Assembly (NCBI GenBank): GCA_964457225.1
Contig: CAYWEM010000002.1
Location: 1-64,000, forward strand
DNA from: CAYWEM01 sp964457225
GTDB taxonomy: Bacteria; Acidobacteriota; Aminicenantia; UBA2199
Length of the DNA: 64,000 nt
Direction of reading: 5' to 3'
Positions 25,082 through 34,500 of the stretch are shown piece by piece. A program made the translations under genes and the position numbers. Position 1 is the stretch's first letter; the number at the start of each line of letters is the position of its first letter. A model generated the notes under the pieces. That model worked only from the letters and a program-made list of their open reading frames with translations, was not told the DNA's origin and searched no databases.

Positions 25082-25144
25082 AGGCTCCGGCGGCCATTGT
25101 CTTTATGACCGGGAGCCCCTGCTTTTGACGCAAAAGTTAAATGC

Positions 25145-26533
25145 TTAAAAACCCTTTTCGCTGGAGTTGAAACCCTGCTGTCTCTCGGCCATGGCCCTGC
25201 TTGAACGGAGTATTTCCGCTTCAGCCGGAGCGTGATCCTGGAGCTGGCCGGAAAAGTACTTTTCATATCCATTGAGATCCATCAGGCCGTGCCCGCTGAG
25301 ATTGAACAGTATTACTTTCTCCCGGCCTTCCTGGCGTGCTTTTTCAGCTTCCTGGATGACCGCGGCCACGGCGTGGCTGGTTTCCGGAGCAATGATAAGT
25401 CCCTCGCAGCGGGCGAACAAAACCGCGGCCCGGTAGCATTCAAGCTGGTTGACGGCCCTGGGACTTACCAGTCCTTCCCGTACCGCCTGGCTGACCAGCG
25501 GAGCCATGCCGTGGTAACGCAACCCTCCGGCATGGATTGGAGCGGGAATAAAATCGTGGCCCAGTGAATGCATGGCCAGGAGCGGAGTCAGGCAGGCGGA
25601 ATCACCGTGATCGTACCCGAACGAAGCCCGGGTCAAGGTCGGACAGGAGGCAGGCTCCACCGGGATTATTTCCAGGTCGGCCCCGTTTATCTTGTCATTG
25701 ACGAAGGGAAAAGCCAGGCCGGCGAAGTTGCTGCCGCCGCCTACGCAGGCGATTACCGTATCCACCTTGTTTTCATCTATTTTGGCCAGCTGTTTTTTCG
25801 CTTCCAGTCCTATTATGGTTTGATGCAGCATGACGTGGTTGAGGACACTGCCCAGGGCATAGCGGGTGGATCCGCTTGAATCACTGACCGCAGCCTCAAT
25901 GGCCTCACTGATGGCGATGCCGAGACTGCCCGTAGTTTCAGGGTCACGGGCCAGAAAAGAACGACCAACCGCTGTTTCCATGCTCGGGCTCGGCAGGCAT
26001 TGCGCGCCCCAGGTTTCCATCATCAGTTTTCGGAAAGGCTTCTGGTCGAAACTGATGCGGACCATGAAAACCCGGCATTCCATGCCCAGAATTGAACAGG
26101 CGAAGGCCAGGGCACTGCCCCATTGCCCGGCTCCGGTTTCGGTGCTGAGCTTGTTTATGCCGAATTCCCTGTTGTACCAGGCCTGGGCCACGGCTGTATT
26201 CGGCTTGTGGCTGCCGGCCGGGGATACGCTTTCGTTTTTGAAGTAAATCCTGGCCGGGGTTTTCAGGAATTTTTCGAGACTCAATGCCCGCTGCAGGGGA
26301 GTGGGACGCCAGCGGTACAGGATGTCCAGGATTCCTTCAGGAATGTCGATCCAGCGTTGGGAACTGACTTCCTGTTCGATCAGGTTCATGGGGAAAACCG
26401 GAGCCAGATCCTGCGGTGACAGGGGAGTTCCCCCGGGCCCCAGAGGCGGCAGCAGGGGGCCCCGCAAATCGGCGGCCAGGTTGTACCACTGGCGGGGCAT
26501 TTCGTCTTCGCGCAACAATACCTTCAGATTCAT
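25145..26533 (-). CDS. trpB2: TrpB2-type tryptophan synthase beta chain
   Basis: A PLP enzyme that makes tryptophan from indole and serine, or releases indole from related substrates. The 462-residue length and the opening LLREDEMPRQWYNLAADL are typical of the TrpB2 group and not TrpB1. PLP-lysine K110 lies in SPAGSHKPNTAV, the substrate loop is STETGAGQWGSALA, and the phosphate-binding glycines are in ACVGGGSNFAGL. No trpA is nearby, in keeping with TrpB2 acting alone. It follows a TrpR-like gene by 35 bases in the same operon and has the ribosome binding site AAAGGAGAG. Confidence 0.95.
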   Translation of the reverse strand: MNLKVLLREDEMPRQWYNLAADLRGPLLPPLGPGGTPLSPQDLAPVFPMNLIEQEVSSQRWIDIPEGILDILYRWRPTPLQRALSLEKFLKTPARIYFKNESVSPAGSHKPNTAVAQAWYNREFGINKLSTETGAGQWGSALAFACSILGMECRVFMVRISFDQKPFRKLMMETWGAQCLPSPSMETAVGRSFLARDPETTGSLGIAISEAIEAAVSDSSGSTRYALGSVLNHVMLHQTIIGLEAKKQLAKIDENKVDTVIACVGGGSNFAGLAFPFVNDKINGADLEIIPVEPASCPTLTRASFGYDHGDSACLTPLLAMHSLGHDFIPAPIHAGGLRYHGMAPLVSQAVREGLVSPRAVNQLECYRAAVLFARCEGLIIAPETSHAVAAVIQEAEKARQEGREKVILFNLSGHGLMDLNGYEKYFSGQLQDHAPAEAEILRSSRAMAERQQGFNSSEKGF

Positions 26534-26568
26534 GTGCTCTCCTTTTTTTGTGAGTTTAACTGTTCGAA

Positions 26569-26859
26569 TCAGTCTTTTTTCAGGTTTTCATCAAAAATCC
26601 TTTTCAGTATGGATGAAGGTTTCTTCAACTCGCGGGACCCCCGGGTGATTTTACACAGGCTCATGCCCAGGCAGTCGGCGATTTTCCTCTGGCTGATTCC
26701 CCGGTGCAGCATTTCAACCAGCTGCCAGCGGCCGGCCACTTCCCTGAGTTCAGCCGGAGTAAGGATAGCTTTCAAGAAAGCTTCGATATCAGCCGGGTCT
26801 TCCAGACGGGCCAAAACCGCGGCGATTTCACTGATTTGCTTTTCAATTTGTACTTTCAT
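26569..26859 (-). CDS. trpR: Trp repressor family protein (TrpR-like)
   Basis: A 96-residue DNA-binding protein of the TrpR family. The segment ILTPAELREVAGRWQLVEML followed by RGISQRKIADCLGMSLCKITRGSREL aligns well with the helices and helix-turn-helix of E. coli TrpR (LTPDERE... [25 protein letters not shown]). Length is right for a dimeric all-helical repressor. It is the first gene of an operon with trpB2, so it probably controls tryptophan salvage and itself. Two direct copies of GTTACT lie in its promoter (26862-26867 and 26880-26885) and may be binding half-sites. Tryptophan binding is inferred. Confidence 0.85.
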   Translation of the reverse strand: MKVQIEKQISEIAAVLARLEDPADIEAFLKAILTPAELREVAGRWQLVEMLHRGISQRKIADCLGMSLCKITRGSRELKKPSSILKRIFDENLKKD

Positions 26860-26861
26860 GT

Positions 26862-26906
26862 GTTACTTCTGGCAGCAACGTTACTACAAAAAGAAACACT
26901 TGTCAA
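26862..26906 (-). promoter_or_regulatory. trpR-trpB2 promoter with direct repeats
   Basis: On the minus strand TTGACA (26901-26906), a 17-base spacer and a weak -10 TAACGT (26878-26883). GTTACT occurs on the plus strand at 26862-26867 and 26880-26885, 18 bases apart, one copy overlapping the -10 box. These may be operator half-sites. Confidence 0.5.
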
Positions 26907-27028
26907 GCCCACCGGGATTGTTTTTCCTCACTGTAGTTTCGCCGGATTAAGGATGCTTGTTGAGCGGAAAAAACCGGGTTCATAAAAAGGCGGACGGCTA
27001 TGAACCAGGATGCCGAGACTGAACCGGA

Positions 27029-27057
27029 TTGACACCGGGTGCCGATGTGTTTATCAT
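27029..27057 (+). promoter_or_regulatory. Promoter of the DUF2225 gene
   Basis: TTGACA (27029-27034), a 17-base spacer and TATCAT (27052-27057). The ATG at 27075 follows AGGAGA, giving a leader of about 10 bases. Confidence 0.65.
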
Positions 27058-27074
27058 CATGTTCAGGAGACAGA

Positions 27075-28454
27075 ATGGCCCGAGAAGTATTTTCCGAAAA
27101 AAAAGTCAGTTGCCCATCATGCCGCGGTTTTTTCAACCTGCGTTTTCCCAATCCCAGGCTGTACGCCGCTTCAGGCAGGGACAGCGATCGCCGGGTAACC
27201 GGGTATACCTGGGCCCAGGGGGTCAAGACCGATGTACTGCCCCATCATTACGCCGTCTGCCAGTGCCCCCAATGCCTCCTGGCCGATCTTCAGGAAAATT
27301 TTGAACAGCCTTCCCATACTTTGAAAGCCCGGGCGGTTCACCAGGCTTTGGCTCAGCTTCCGGAAATTAAAAAACAGGTTTTACAGGAATTACGTGTTTT
27401 TTCTGCTGCTTCAGCCGAGCTGGATTGGCGGGGAGCCATCGCCCTGCACCTGGCGGCGATTTTCTGTACTCTTCTGCCCGGGGAAAAAGAAAAAATCGAC
27501 CATCAGAAACTGGGGCGCCTTTTCCTGCGATTGTCCTGGCTTTTCCAGGAAATGGAGCCCCGAAATACCCGGGAAGTCAGCGGGGCTGGGAGTTCCACAA
27601 CACGGCAGGACAAGGTTTTTCAGGAAATTGAGTCTGTTCAGGGAGAATTGAACGCCCTGATGCTCAGATTGTCAGATCTGAGGGGGCTCATGATTGAAAA
27701 CGGGCCGGAAACAGACCGCTCCCAGGGAGCGGAGGATGATTCCAGGGCGGATATGATCTCGGCCGTCATCGACAAGGCCCGTGAATTGCAGACTCTGCTG
27801 GAACTTCTGCACCATAACGTTTCAGGCGGTGATTCTCACGGTATCAATCCTGGAAGCGGAGAAAACACTCAGGTCGGAGATATACGCGTGTTCGACGGCT
27901 TGAAACGCTGGTGGCCTCAGGTTGCGCTTGATGAAAGAACCTGCGTCCGCCACGCGGTGGAAGCCTTTTCCTACAGCTTCAGCTATGAGGACACCGACCA
28001 GAGCATTGAGCAGGGGCTGGCCCTGGTCAATCTAATTGTAAAACTGCTGCTGAAAATAGGTGACCTGGAGGCCGCGCTGGAACAGGTACTCCAGATCTAC
28101 AAGCGTGGATTCCGGGATCGACAGGAATTACAGCAGCGTCTCAGCCGGGGCCGGCAGGAAAAGAACATGAGCGAACTGGATCAACGAAACATCACCCGCA
28201 AGATAGCCTTTGTCAACAGCACTCTTTCCCAGGCTGCTGAAACCCGGAAAAACGTTCTCGAGCGACTTTTCCAGCGGGACCAGGATCGTTTGCAGACACT
28301 TTTAGACTCCATGCCTGACAAGAGCATCGAAGAACGAAAAAAATCACTGCAGGCCGCCGGATTTCACGAAGAACTGGTCCGTTACATTGATGAATCAGGT
28401 TTGCTGGGCCGGGAGGAAAAATCAAGGGGTTGGTTCGGCCTGAAAAAAAAATAA
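27075..28454 (+). CDS. DUF2225 family protein with zinc-ribbon N terminus
   Basis: A protein of about 459 residues. The N terminus matches DUF2225: SEKKVSCPSCRGFF, then SGRDSDRRVTGYTW and YAVCQCPQCLLADL, giving two CxxC pairs that should bind one zinc. The rest is helical, with a TPR-like middle (EAFSYSFSYEDTDQSIEQGLALVNLIVKLLLKIGD) and a glutamine/arginine-rich coiled-coil tail. Function is unknown, and DUF2225 proteins are common in anaerobes and spirochaetes. I chose the ATG at 27075, which has AGGAGA 4 bases upstream. The in-frame ATG at 27039 lies inside the promoter. Confidence 0.8.
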   Translation: MAREVFSEKKVSCPSCRGFFNLRFPNPRLYAASGRDSDRRVTGYTWAQGVKTDVLPHHYAVCQCPQCLLADLQENFEQPSHTLKARAVHQALAQLPEIKKQVLQELRVFSAASAELDWRGAIALHLAAIFCTLLPGEKEKIDHQKLGRLFLRLSWLFQEMEPRNTREVSGAGSSTTRQDKVFQEIESVQGELNALMLRLSDLRGLMIENGPETDRSQGAEDDSRADMISAVIDKARELQTLLELLHHNVSGGDSHGINPGSGENTQVGDIRVFDGLKRWWPQVALDERTCVRHAVEAFSYSFSYEDTDQSIEQGLALVNLIVKLLLKIGDLEAALEQVLQIYKRGFRDRQELQQRLSRGRQEKNMSELDQRNITRKIAFVNSTLSQAAETRKNVLERLFQRDQDRLQTLLDSMPDKSIEERKKSLQAAGFHEELVRYIDESGLLGREEKSRGWFGLKKK

Positions 28455-28479
28455 AGCCGGCGGCCGCTTTTTGGATTTC

Positions 28480-29634
28480 TCAGGAATTGACTTTGATTTG
28501 GTCGGTAATGAGAAATGAACGGCGGCACAACTCACTGTAAAAAGCGTTGTTGTCCAGGTCGATTTCCTGGTAAAGCACTCCCCGGGGAACTTCCGGAGCC
28601 GATATCATGGCGGCTACGATGGCGGCCGGGAAACCGGTGCTGCGCTGCATGGCGCCCAGGCCGGACTGATCGCCGCGGTCGATCAGGGTTATTTCCCTTG
28701 TTTTACCGTCATTCCTGACCCTGACCAGCAGTACAACCAGGTCTTTCTCATCCGGATAGGCCAGTTTTTCCTGCAGCAAATGGGCCATGATTTCAGCCGG
28801 AATCAATTGCCGACCGGCAACGGTGATCGGTTTTTTATCCAGCAAACCCAGATCACGGAGCAGTTTGATAGCCGCGCAATGACCCGGATAACGCAGGGTT
28901 TTATAGGTGTAATCACGAACTCTTTTGCGCAGGGTCAGGGGCGCGGTCGAACTGCCCCCTGAAGTGGTAAAGGCCTCCAGCAGGCCCAGACCGGGAATGT
29001 GGACCGATTCAATTTCTTCCAGGGTGGGCACTTCCTGGACTTCGTGGTTGCGTATTACGTGGGCCAGGCCCGAGTATTCGTTTAAAAGGCCCAGGGCGCT
29101 GAAAACCACCTTGTAGTTCAAGGGGCCGTCCGGGTTGACCGGCAGGCCGCCGCAATAGATTTCAACCACCAGATCGTTTCCTTCCTCCTCGGCTATGGCC
29201 ATGGCCGCCAGGTTGTTGCCCATGCCGGGCATCAACCCGCAATCGGGTACAATGGTCACCCCGGCCGCCCTGGCCTGTTCGTGGAACTGGTGCTGGCTGA
29301 GGACCACTTGAGTGTTGCCGCCCAGGTCGACCATGTGACAGCCTGCGGCCACGGCCGCCTCGGTCAGTCCCGGGTTGAAAAAATAAGGAACTGCGCTTAT
29401 TACGGTGCTGAACGAGGAAAAAACCTGTTTCAGCCGGGCCGGGGCGTCACCGGCGTCAAGAACCAGGCGCCGGCATTCGACGTCAAGGTTTTTCGCCAGA
29501 AAATCGGCGGCTCCAGCCAGGCAGGCGGCATCACTGTCAGCCAGGACCACTTCGGCTTGCCGGTGGAATGTCAGCAGGTCGTAAGCTATGGCCACGCCCT
29601 GCATGCCGGCTCCCACGACCAGGTATTTGTTCAT
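28480..29634 (-). CDS. Saccharopine dehydrogenase family oxidoreductase
   Basis: A 384-residue NAD(P)-dependent amino-acid dehydrogenase. It has the Rossmann motif YLVVGAGMQGVAIAYDLL, then VISAVPYFFNPGLTEAAVAAGCHMVDLGG and VPDCGLMPGMGNNLAA, and a C-terminal saccharopine dehydrogenase-like domain with TSGGSSTAP and YKTLRYPGHCAAIKLL. The layout resembles lysine 6-dehydrogenase and related enzymes, but the substrate is not fixed by the sequence. No lysine pathway genes lie nearby. A ribosome binding site AAGGAGAG is present, and it lies inside a short ORF that overlaps the start codon. Confidence 0.82.
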   Translation of the reverse strand: MNKYLVVGAGMQGVAIAYDLLTFHRQAEVVLADSDAACLAGAADFLAKNLDVECRRLVLDAGDAPARLKQVFSSFSTVISAVPYFFNPGLTEAAVAAGCHMVDLGGNTQVVLSQHQFHEQARAAGVTIVPDCGLMPGMGNNLAAMAIAEEEGNDLVVEIYCGGLPVNPDGPLNYKVVFSALGLLNEYSGLAHVIRNHEVQEVPTLEEIESVHIPGLGLLEAFTTSGGSSTAPLTLRKRVRDYTYKTLRYPGHCAAIKLLRDLGLLDKKPITVAGRQLIPAEIMAHLLQEKLAYPDEKDLVVLLVRVRNDGKTREITLIDRGDQSGLGAMQRSTGFPAAIVAAMISAPEVPRGVLYQEIDLDNNAFYSELCRRSFLITDQIKVNS

Positions 29635-29654
29635 GTTTGTTCTCTCCTTGACAT
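29631..29654 (-). CDS. Possible coupled mini-ORF before the dehydrogenase gene
   Basis: A 7-codon ORF (MSRREQT) whose ATG lies exactly 6 bases after a -10 box and whose TGA overlaps the main start codon (ATGA). It contains the ribosome binding site of the main gene. A terminating ribosome could restart on the dehydrogenase. Too short to prove as coding. Confidence 0.35.
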   Translation of the reverse strand: MSRREQT

Positions 29655-29660
29655 GGAAAA

Positions 29661-29689
29661 CTAATACACCAGGGATGGTTTTTTGTCCA
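29661..29689 (-). promoter_or_regulatory. Promoter of the saccharopine dehydrogenase-like gene
   Basis: TGGACA (29684-29689), a 17-base spacer and TATTAG (29661-29666) on the minus strand. Confidence 0.5.
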
Positions 29690-29753
29690 GAGTTTTTTTG
29701 CTAAAATGATCATTCCCGGATACTTTTAATCCGGATTCCCCCTTGGAGGAAAA

Positions 29754-30122
29754 ATGGGCCAGGTTGATGATTTTATCGCCTTTCGTGAAAAAATGAATGA
29801 AGAACTCCTGCAGAATTCCAATCTTGAGCTGAAACGCTTTTTCGCTCTGGATGAAAGGTGTTACCAGGCGGGAGCCCTGGATGTCAAAACCAAGGAAATG
29901 CTCGGCCTGGCGGCTTCACTGGTTTTACGTTGTGATGACTGCATTTCCTATCACATCATGCAGGCGGTGCGGGCCGGGGTGAAGCGGGAGGAATTGCTGG
30001 AAGTTTTCAGCGTGGGCCTGATCGTCGGCGGATCAATAGTTATTCCCCATCTGCGCCGGGCCATGTCTTTTCTCCTGGAACTTGAAAAGTCAAACCAGGC
30101 CGGCGCGGACTATTCAGGCTGA
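29754..30122 (+). CDS. AhpD-like carboxymuconolactone decarboxylase family protein
   Basis: A 122-residue all-helical protein. The AhpD-type redox motif is visible as LRCDDCISYHIMQAVRAG (CxxC followed by a histidine), with the family helix LDVKTKEMLGLAASLVL before it and LEVFSVGLIVGGSIVIPHLRRA after. Such proteins are small disulfide reductases or peroxidases that support antioxidant systems. True decarboxylases usually lack the CxxC. A GGAGG precedes the ATG, and an inverted repeat CCGGAT/ATCCGG (29716-29734) lies upstream. Confidence 0.88.
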   Translation: MGQVDDFIAFREKMNEELLQNSNLELKRFFALDERCYQAGALDVKTKEMLGLAASLVLRCDDCISYHIMQAVRAGVKREELLEVFSVGLIVGGSIVIPHLRRAMSFLLELEKSNQAGADYSG

Positions 30123-30222
30123 TTCCATTCAGCCCCCTGCTTATCCTGCTTTCGGGAAAAACCTTTTTTATACTGAAACGTATTTCACTTCGTAAATGAA
30201 TTCATCAACTCGGGCTTTTCCG

Positions 30223-30292
30223 TTGACATGATTAAAAAAATAAATATTGTTTATACAATGTCTTGTCATGATAAGACATTAAATTGTATAAT
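30223..30292 (+). promoter_or_regulatory. RND operon promoters with nested palindromic operator
   Basis: Two possible promoters: TTGACA (30223-30228) with TATTGT (30245-30250), and TTGTCA (30263-30268) with a perfect TATAAT (30287-30292) 18 bases on. Across the second lies a nested inverted repeat: outer arms ATACAAT/ATTGTAT (30253-30259, 30283-30289) and inner arms GTCTT/AAGAC (30260-30264, 30273-30277). It is a likely repressor site, though no regulator gene is adjacent. Nothing else is seen in the gap 30123-30339. Confidence 0.65.
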
Positions 30293-30339
30293 CGGCTTTT
30301 CGGTATTTTCCGCGACTCTTGTTGAAAAGGGAGGTTGGC

Positions 30340-31578
30340 ATGAATAAAATCTGGAGATGGATACTGGGAATCTTGTTTTTGGCGGCAGTGACGGCCTTTT
30401 TTGTCTACCTTTTCACCGTCGAAAAAGAAAAGCCGGAAGCGGAGATAATAAGCAAAACGGAAGACACCGGGGATGCCGGCCGGGAAATACGGCTCCCGGT
30501 AAAAACAGTAGTGGTTGAGCGTGGTGAGCTTCCCTTGCGGATGCGCATATCAGGTGTCGCCGACAGCCATGAAAAATCTGTTTTAAAAGCCGAAGTTTCA
30601 GGTTATATCGAGGAAATCCATTGCCGGGTGGGCGACCAGGTGAAAGCCGGTCAGGAAATCGTCATTCTGAATGATCGTGAAAAACGAATTGAGCTTGAAT
30701 CCGCACGGGCCAACCGGCTGAAAAACCTGGGCAAGTTCCTGGTCACCGAGAACGACAGCCTTTACCGCCAGGAAGAGATCGAGCCGGAAAAGAAAGTAGT
30801 GATGGAAGAAAAAAAGAACAGCTACCTGGCCGCGCTGGAATCGTTCCGCCTGGGGAGAAGCAGTGCCGCTGATCTGGAAAAAGCCAAGCATGATTACGAG
30901 GCCTCCCTGGTTTACAGCGGTGAACTGCGCGAAGAGATCCGCAAGGCCGAGATCGGGCTGACCGATGCGGTTATAAATGAGAAGAAAGCCGAATGGAACC
31001 TGGAACGGACCAGGATCCGCAGTCCTTTTCATGCTACCGTGGCCAACCTGCGCCTGAGCCGCGGCGAGCAGGTGAGTGCCGGGCAGGAAGTTCTTTCTCT
31101 GGTCAACCTGAGAAAACTGTTTGTCAGGGGCTATGCCCTGGAAAGTGAAATAAGCAGGCTGGGGCCCGGAGTCAAGGTCCGCATCGGTTTTGACGCCTTC
31201 CCGGGGGATTACGTGTACGGCAGTATTACCGCCCTGGCGCCGGAAGTCGATGCCGATAAAAAAACGGTCACCGTTTATGTCGATTTCGACAACCCGGAAA
31301 GCAGGTTTTTCCCTGGTATGCACGCTGAAATGGACGTGGAATACCAGGTCCTGCGGGATGTGCTCAAGGTTCCCAGGAATGCCGTGATCCATCGCCAGGA
31401 ACGTCCTCTGGTCTTCGTGGTCAGGGATGAAACCGCTTTCTGGGTCTACGTGGAACTGGGAGAAAGAAACGAGGAGGAATTCGCCATAATCGGAGGTGAA
31501 CTGGCCGCCGGTGACCAGGTTATAGTCGAAGGTCATCTGACCCTGGGTCACCAGGCCAGAGTCCAGGTGGTGAAATGA
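30340..31578 (+). CDS. RND efflux periplasmic adaptor (HlyD/MFP family)
   Basis: A protein of about 412 residues, the periplasmic adaptor of a tripartite efflux system. It has one N-terminal membrane helix (WRWILGILFLAAVTAFFVYLF). The lipoyl halves are VLKAEVSGYIEEIHCRVGDQVKAGQEI and RIRSPFHATVANLRLSRGEQVSAGQEVL, with an alpha-helical hairpin between and beta-barrel and membrane-proximal domains (VYVDFDNPESRFFPGMHAEMDVEY, DQVIVEGHLTLGHQARVQVVK) after. I chose the ATG at 30340, which follows GGGAGG; an upstream TTG at 30319 is in frame. It overlaps the first pump gene (ATGA) and heads the three-gene operon. Confidence 0.92.
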   Translation: MNKIWRWILGILFLAAVTAFFVYLFTVEKEKPEAEIISKTEDTGDAGREIRLPVKTVVVERGELPLRMRISGVADSHEKSVLKAEVSGYIEEIHCRVGDQVKAGQEIVILNDREKRIELESARANRLKNLGKFLVTENDSLYRQEEIEPEKKVVMEEKKNSYLAALESFRLGRSSAADLEKAKHDYEASLVYSGELREEIRKAEIGLTDAVINEKKAEWNLERTRIRSPFHATVANLRLSRGEQVSAGQEVLSLVNLRKLFVRGYALESEISRLGPGVKVRIGFDAFPGDYVYGSITALAPEVDADKKTVTVYVDFDNPESRFFPGMHAEMDVEYQVLRDVLKVPRNAVIHRQERPLVFVVRDETAFWVYVELGERNEEEFAIIGGELAAGDQVIVEGHLTLGHQARVQVVK

Positions 31579-34500
31579 GCCTCACTTCAGTTTGCGTCAG
31601 AAGACCGATCGGTACTTTCATGTTTTACCTGGGAGTACTGTTGCTTGGAGCGATTTCTCTAAGGCAGCTGGCGGTGAACCTGCTGCCTGATTTGAGTTAT
31701 CCCAAGCTCTCGGTTTTGACCGAATACGTCGGGGCCGGGCCTGAAGAAGTGGAAAGCTTTGTCACCACTCCGCTTGAAGCAGCGGTGTCTTCGGTTTCAG
31801 GAATCAGGCGGGTGAATTCCATTTCCCGAGAAGGCCTCTCCCTGGTGACCCTGGAATTCCACTGGGGCACTCACATGGATTTCGCCCTGCTGCATACCAA
31901 GGAAAAAGTCGAGGAAACGAGAAGATTCCTTCCCGAGGATTGCGGGCATCCGATCATCCTGGAATGGGATCCCGGCTCGGCTCCGATCATCATTTCCGTC
32001 ATCGAGGGCCGTGACATGACCCGCAAGGATCTTCGGGAAATGGCTGATCTGGTCATCAAGCCTCGTCTTGAACAGCTTGAGGGCGTGGCCGCCGTGGAAA
32101 CCGCCGGAGGTGACGAAGAAGAAATATCGGTGGAAATAGATCCGGAAAAAATCAAGAACCTCGGCATAACCATCAGCGACGTGGTTGAAGCAATCAGGAG
32201 AAACAACGTTTCAGTCAGCGGGGGGCATATCCGGAAAGACAACCTTCTGTTCACCTTGAAAATCGAGGGAGAAGTGGCTGGCCCGGAACAGATTGAAAAG
32301 CTTACCCTCAGCTGGTTTCCAGGTCGCCAGGTTCAAGTCGGCGATGTCGGCCGGGCTTTTTTCAAGAACAAGATCCGGCAGGGTGATATCCGCCTGGACG
32401 GACGCCCGGTGATCGGTCTCATGGTTTATGGAGTGCCGGGCGGAAATACCGTGGCCGCAACCAAGGCTGTGGAAAAGGTTTTTTCCGACCTGCTGCAGGA
32501 ATTCCCGGTCATTTCCGTCACCCTGGTACGCCAGGAAGCGGAAATGATAAACTCGGCCATCGGTTCTCTGCAATCATCGCTCTATTTGGGAAGTATTCTG
32601 GCTTTTTTTGTTCTGCTGCTCTTTCTGCAGAACCTGCGTGACCCTCTTTTCATTTCTACGGTCATTCCAATCGCGGTCATCGGAACTTTCGTGCTCATGT
32701 TCTTTGCCGGGGTGAATGTGAACATAATGTCCCTCGGCGGACTGGTGCTGGGCCTGGGCATGTTTGTCGACAATTCCATCGTGGTGCTGGAATCCATTCA
32801 CCGGCATCGTCAACTGGGTAAGAGCACCCTGGAGGCGGTTATAACCGGCAGCCGTGACGTGGCGGGCGCGATAACCGCATCCACTCTGACCACGATTTCC
32901 ATTTTTCTCCCGGTTATCTATCTTTACGGTGTGACCGGCCGTCTTTTCCGCGACCAGGCCCTGACCGTTTCCTTTTCACTGCTGGCCTCACTTTTCGTGG
33001 CTTTAAGCCTCTTGCCGGCCATGGCGGTTTTTCGGGAATCACTCCGGCCGCTTGCCGCTGAGAACTTCGAGGCTGAAAAAAAGTCCCGCAGACATCCGCT
33101 GAGCTATCCAATACTGGCTTTGAACTGGCTGTTAACGGCTCCATTCCGGCTGCTCGGCTGGTCGATCGAAAAAATCGCCCTGGGCCTGAAACTGTTGCTG
33201 GCATTCCTGGTGCGCCTGGTTTCAGTGCCGATCCGCCTGGTTTTCAAGCCCGTTTTTTACCTCTTCAACAGGTTTTACGATGCTTTTGACCTGCTGTATC
33301 ACCGGATACTGGAAGGTTTCCTCAACCGGAAAAGAAGGGCCGTTTACCTGGTGCTGGCCCTGCTGATTGCCGCATTCGGCTTGTACAGCGGTTTGAAAAA
33401 GGAACTTTTGCCTGTCCCCCAGACAGCCAAATTCGAGATAGAAGCTCATTCTTCCCCGGCTTACGGTTTCACCGAGACCGACCGCATTGCCGCAGTAATT
33501 GAGAACAAGTTGTCAGCCCTGCCGGGAGTGCGCCAGGTCTTTGCCGAGGTAGGGGCGGCCTTCAAATTGGCTGCCGATGAGGAAGGTTTTTCAATCAACC
33601 GGATGCGTTTCATCGTGACCTGCCGACACAGTCATGATCGCGACCAGGTCATGGACGCGGCCCGAGCCCTGCTGGAGCAGTCAGAGCTTGAATCGTATTC
33701 CGTATTCCGGGAAAAAAACACCTTGTCACAATACCTGGGCGGCGGTGTGGACAATTTCCAGCTCAAGGTGTTCTATGAATCCCTGGGCGAGGGCCGGCGG
33801 GCTGTCACCGAAATCCTTGAAGTTTTGCGACTGAGCACAAACATGGATGACCTGAAAGCCAACAGCGGATCGGGTAAACCGGTTTTCCAGCTGCGCTTCC
33901 GGGAGTCCGTGCTGGCAGGATTGAACGTGTCGAAACGTATGCTGGCTTATTACATAAACCAGGCGGTCCGGGGGGAAAAAGCCGGCACTCTGCAGCGGGT
34001 GCAGAGAAGCCTGGATATTTTTGTGCGGGTGCCTCAGTCGGATGAACGTGAATTGCAGGAACTGCTTGATCTGCCGGTGAACGTCGCCGGCCGGAGCCTG
34101 TACCTGCGCGACCTGGTGGAACTGCAGGAAATGCCTTCCATCGCCGAGATAGCCAGGGAATCGCAGGGACGCTATTTTCTGATCTCGGCCAATGTGCCGG
34201 CCCGGGACCTCCCGGCGGTCATTGAACGAAGCTCAGCCGCCCTGGAGGAATTACAGCTTCCGGTCGGGACCAGAGTCGTTTTTTCCGGTGAGGAGGAAGA
34301 ACGGCGCAGGGCTTTTTCCCATATGCAGCAGGCCATCCTGCTTTCAATCCTACTGGTTTACATGGTCATGGCCGCCCAGTTTGAGAGCCTCATGCATCCT
34401 TTCATCATCATGCTGACCGTACCCATGGGCATGGTGGGAGGCTTCCTGCTGCTTTTCCTGACCGGTTCTTCCCTGAACATCATCTCCGGTATCGGGCTGA

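Noticed and set aside
33549..33561. GTAGGGGCGG in the first RND pump gene, resembling a REP foot
   Set aside because: Only the first bases match; there is no second arm, and it encodes conserved protein sequence.
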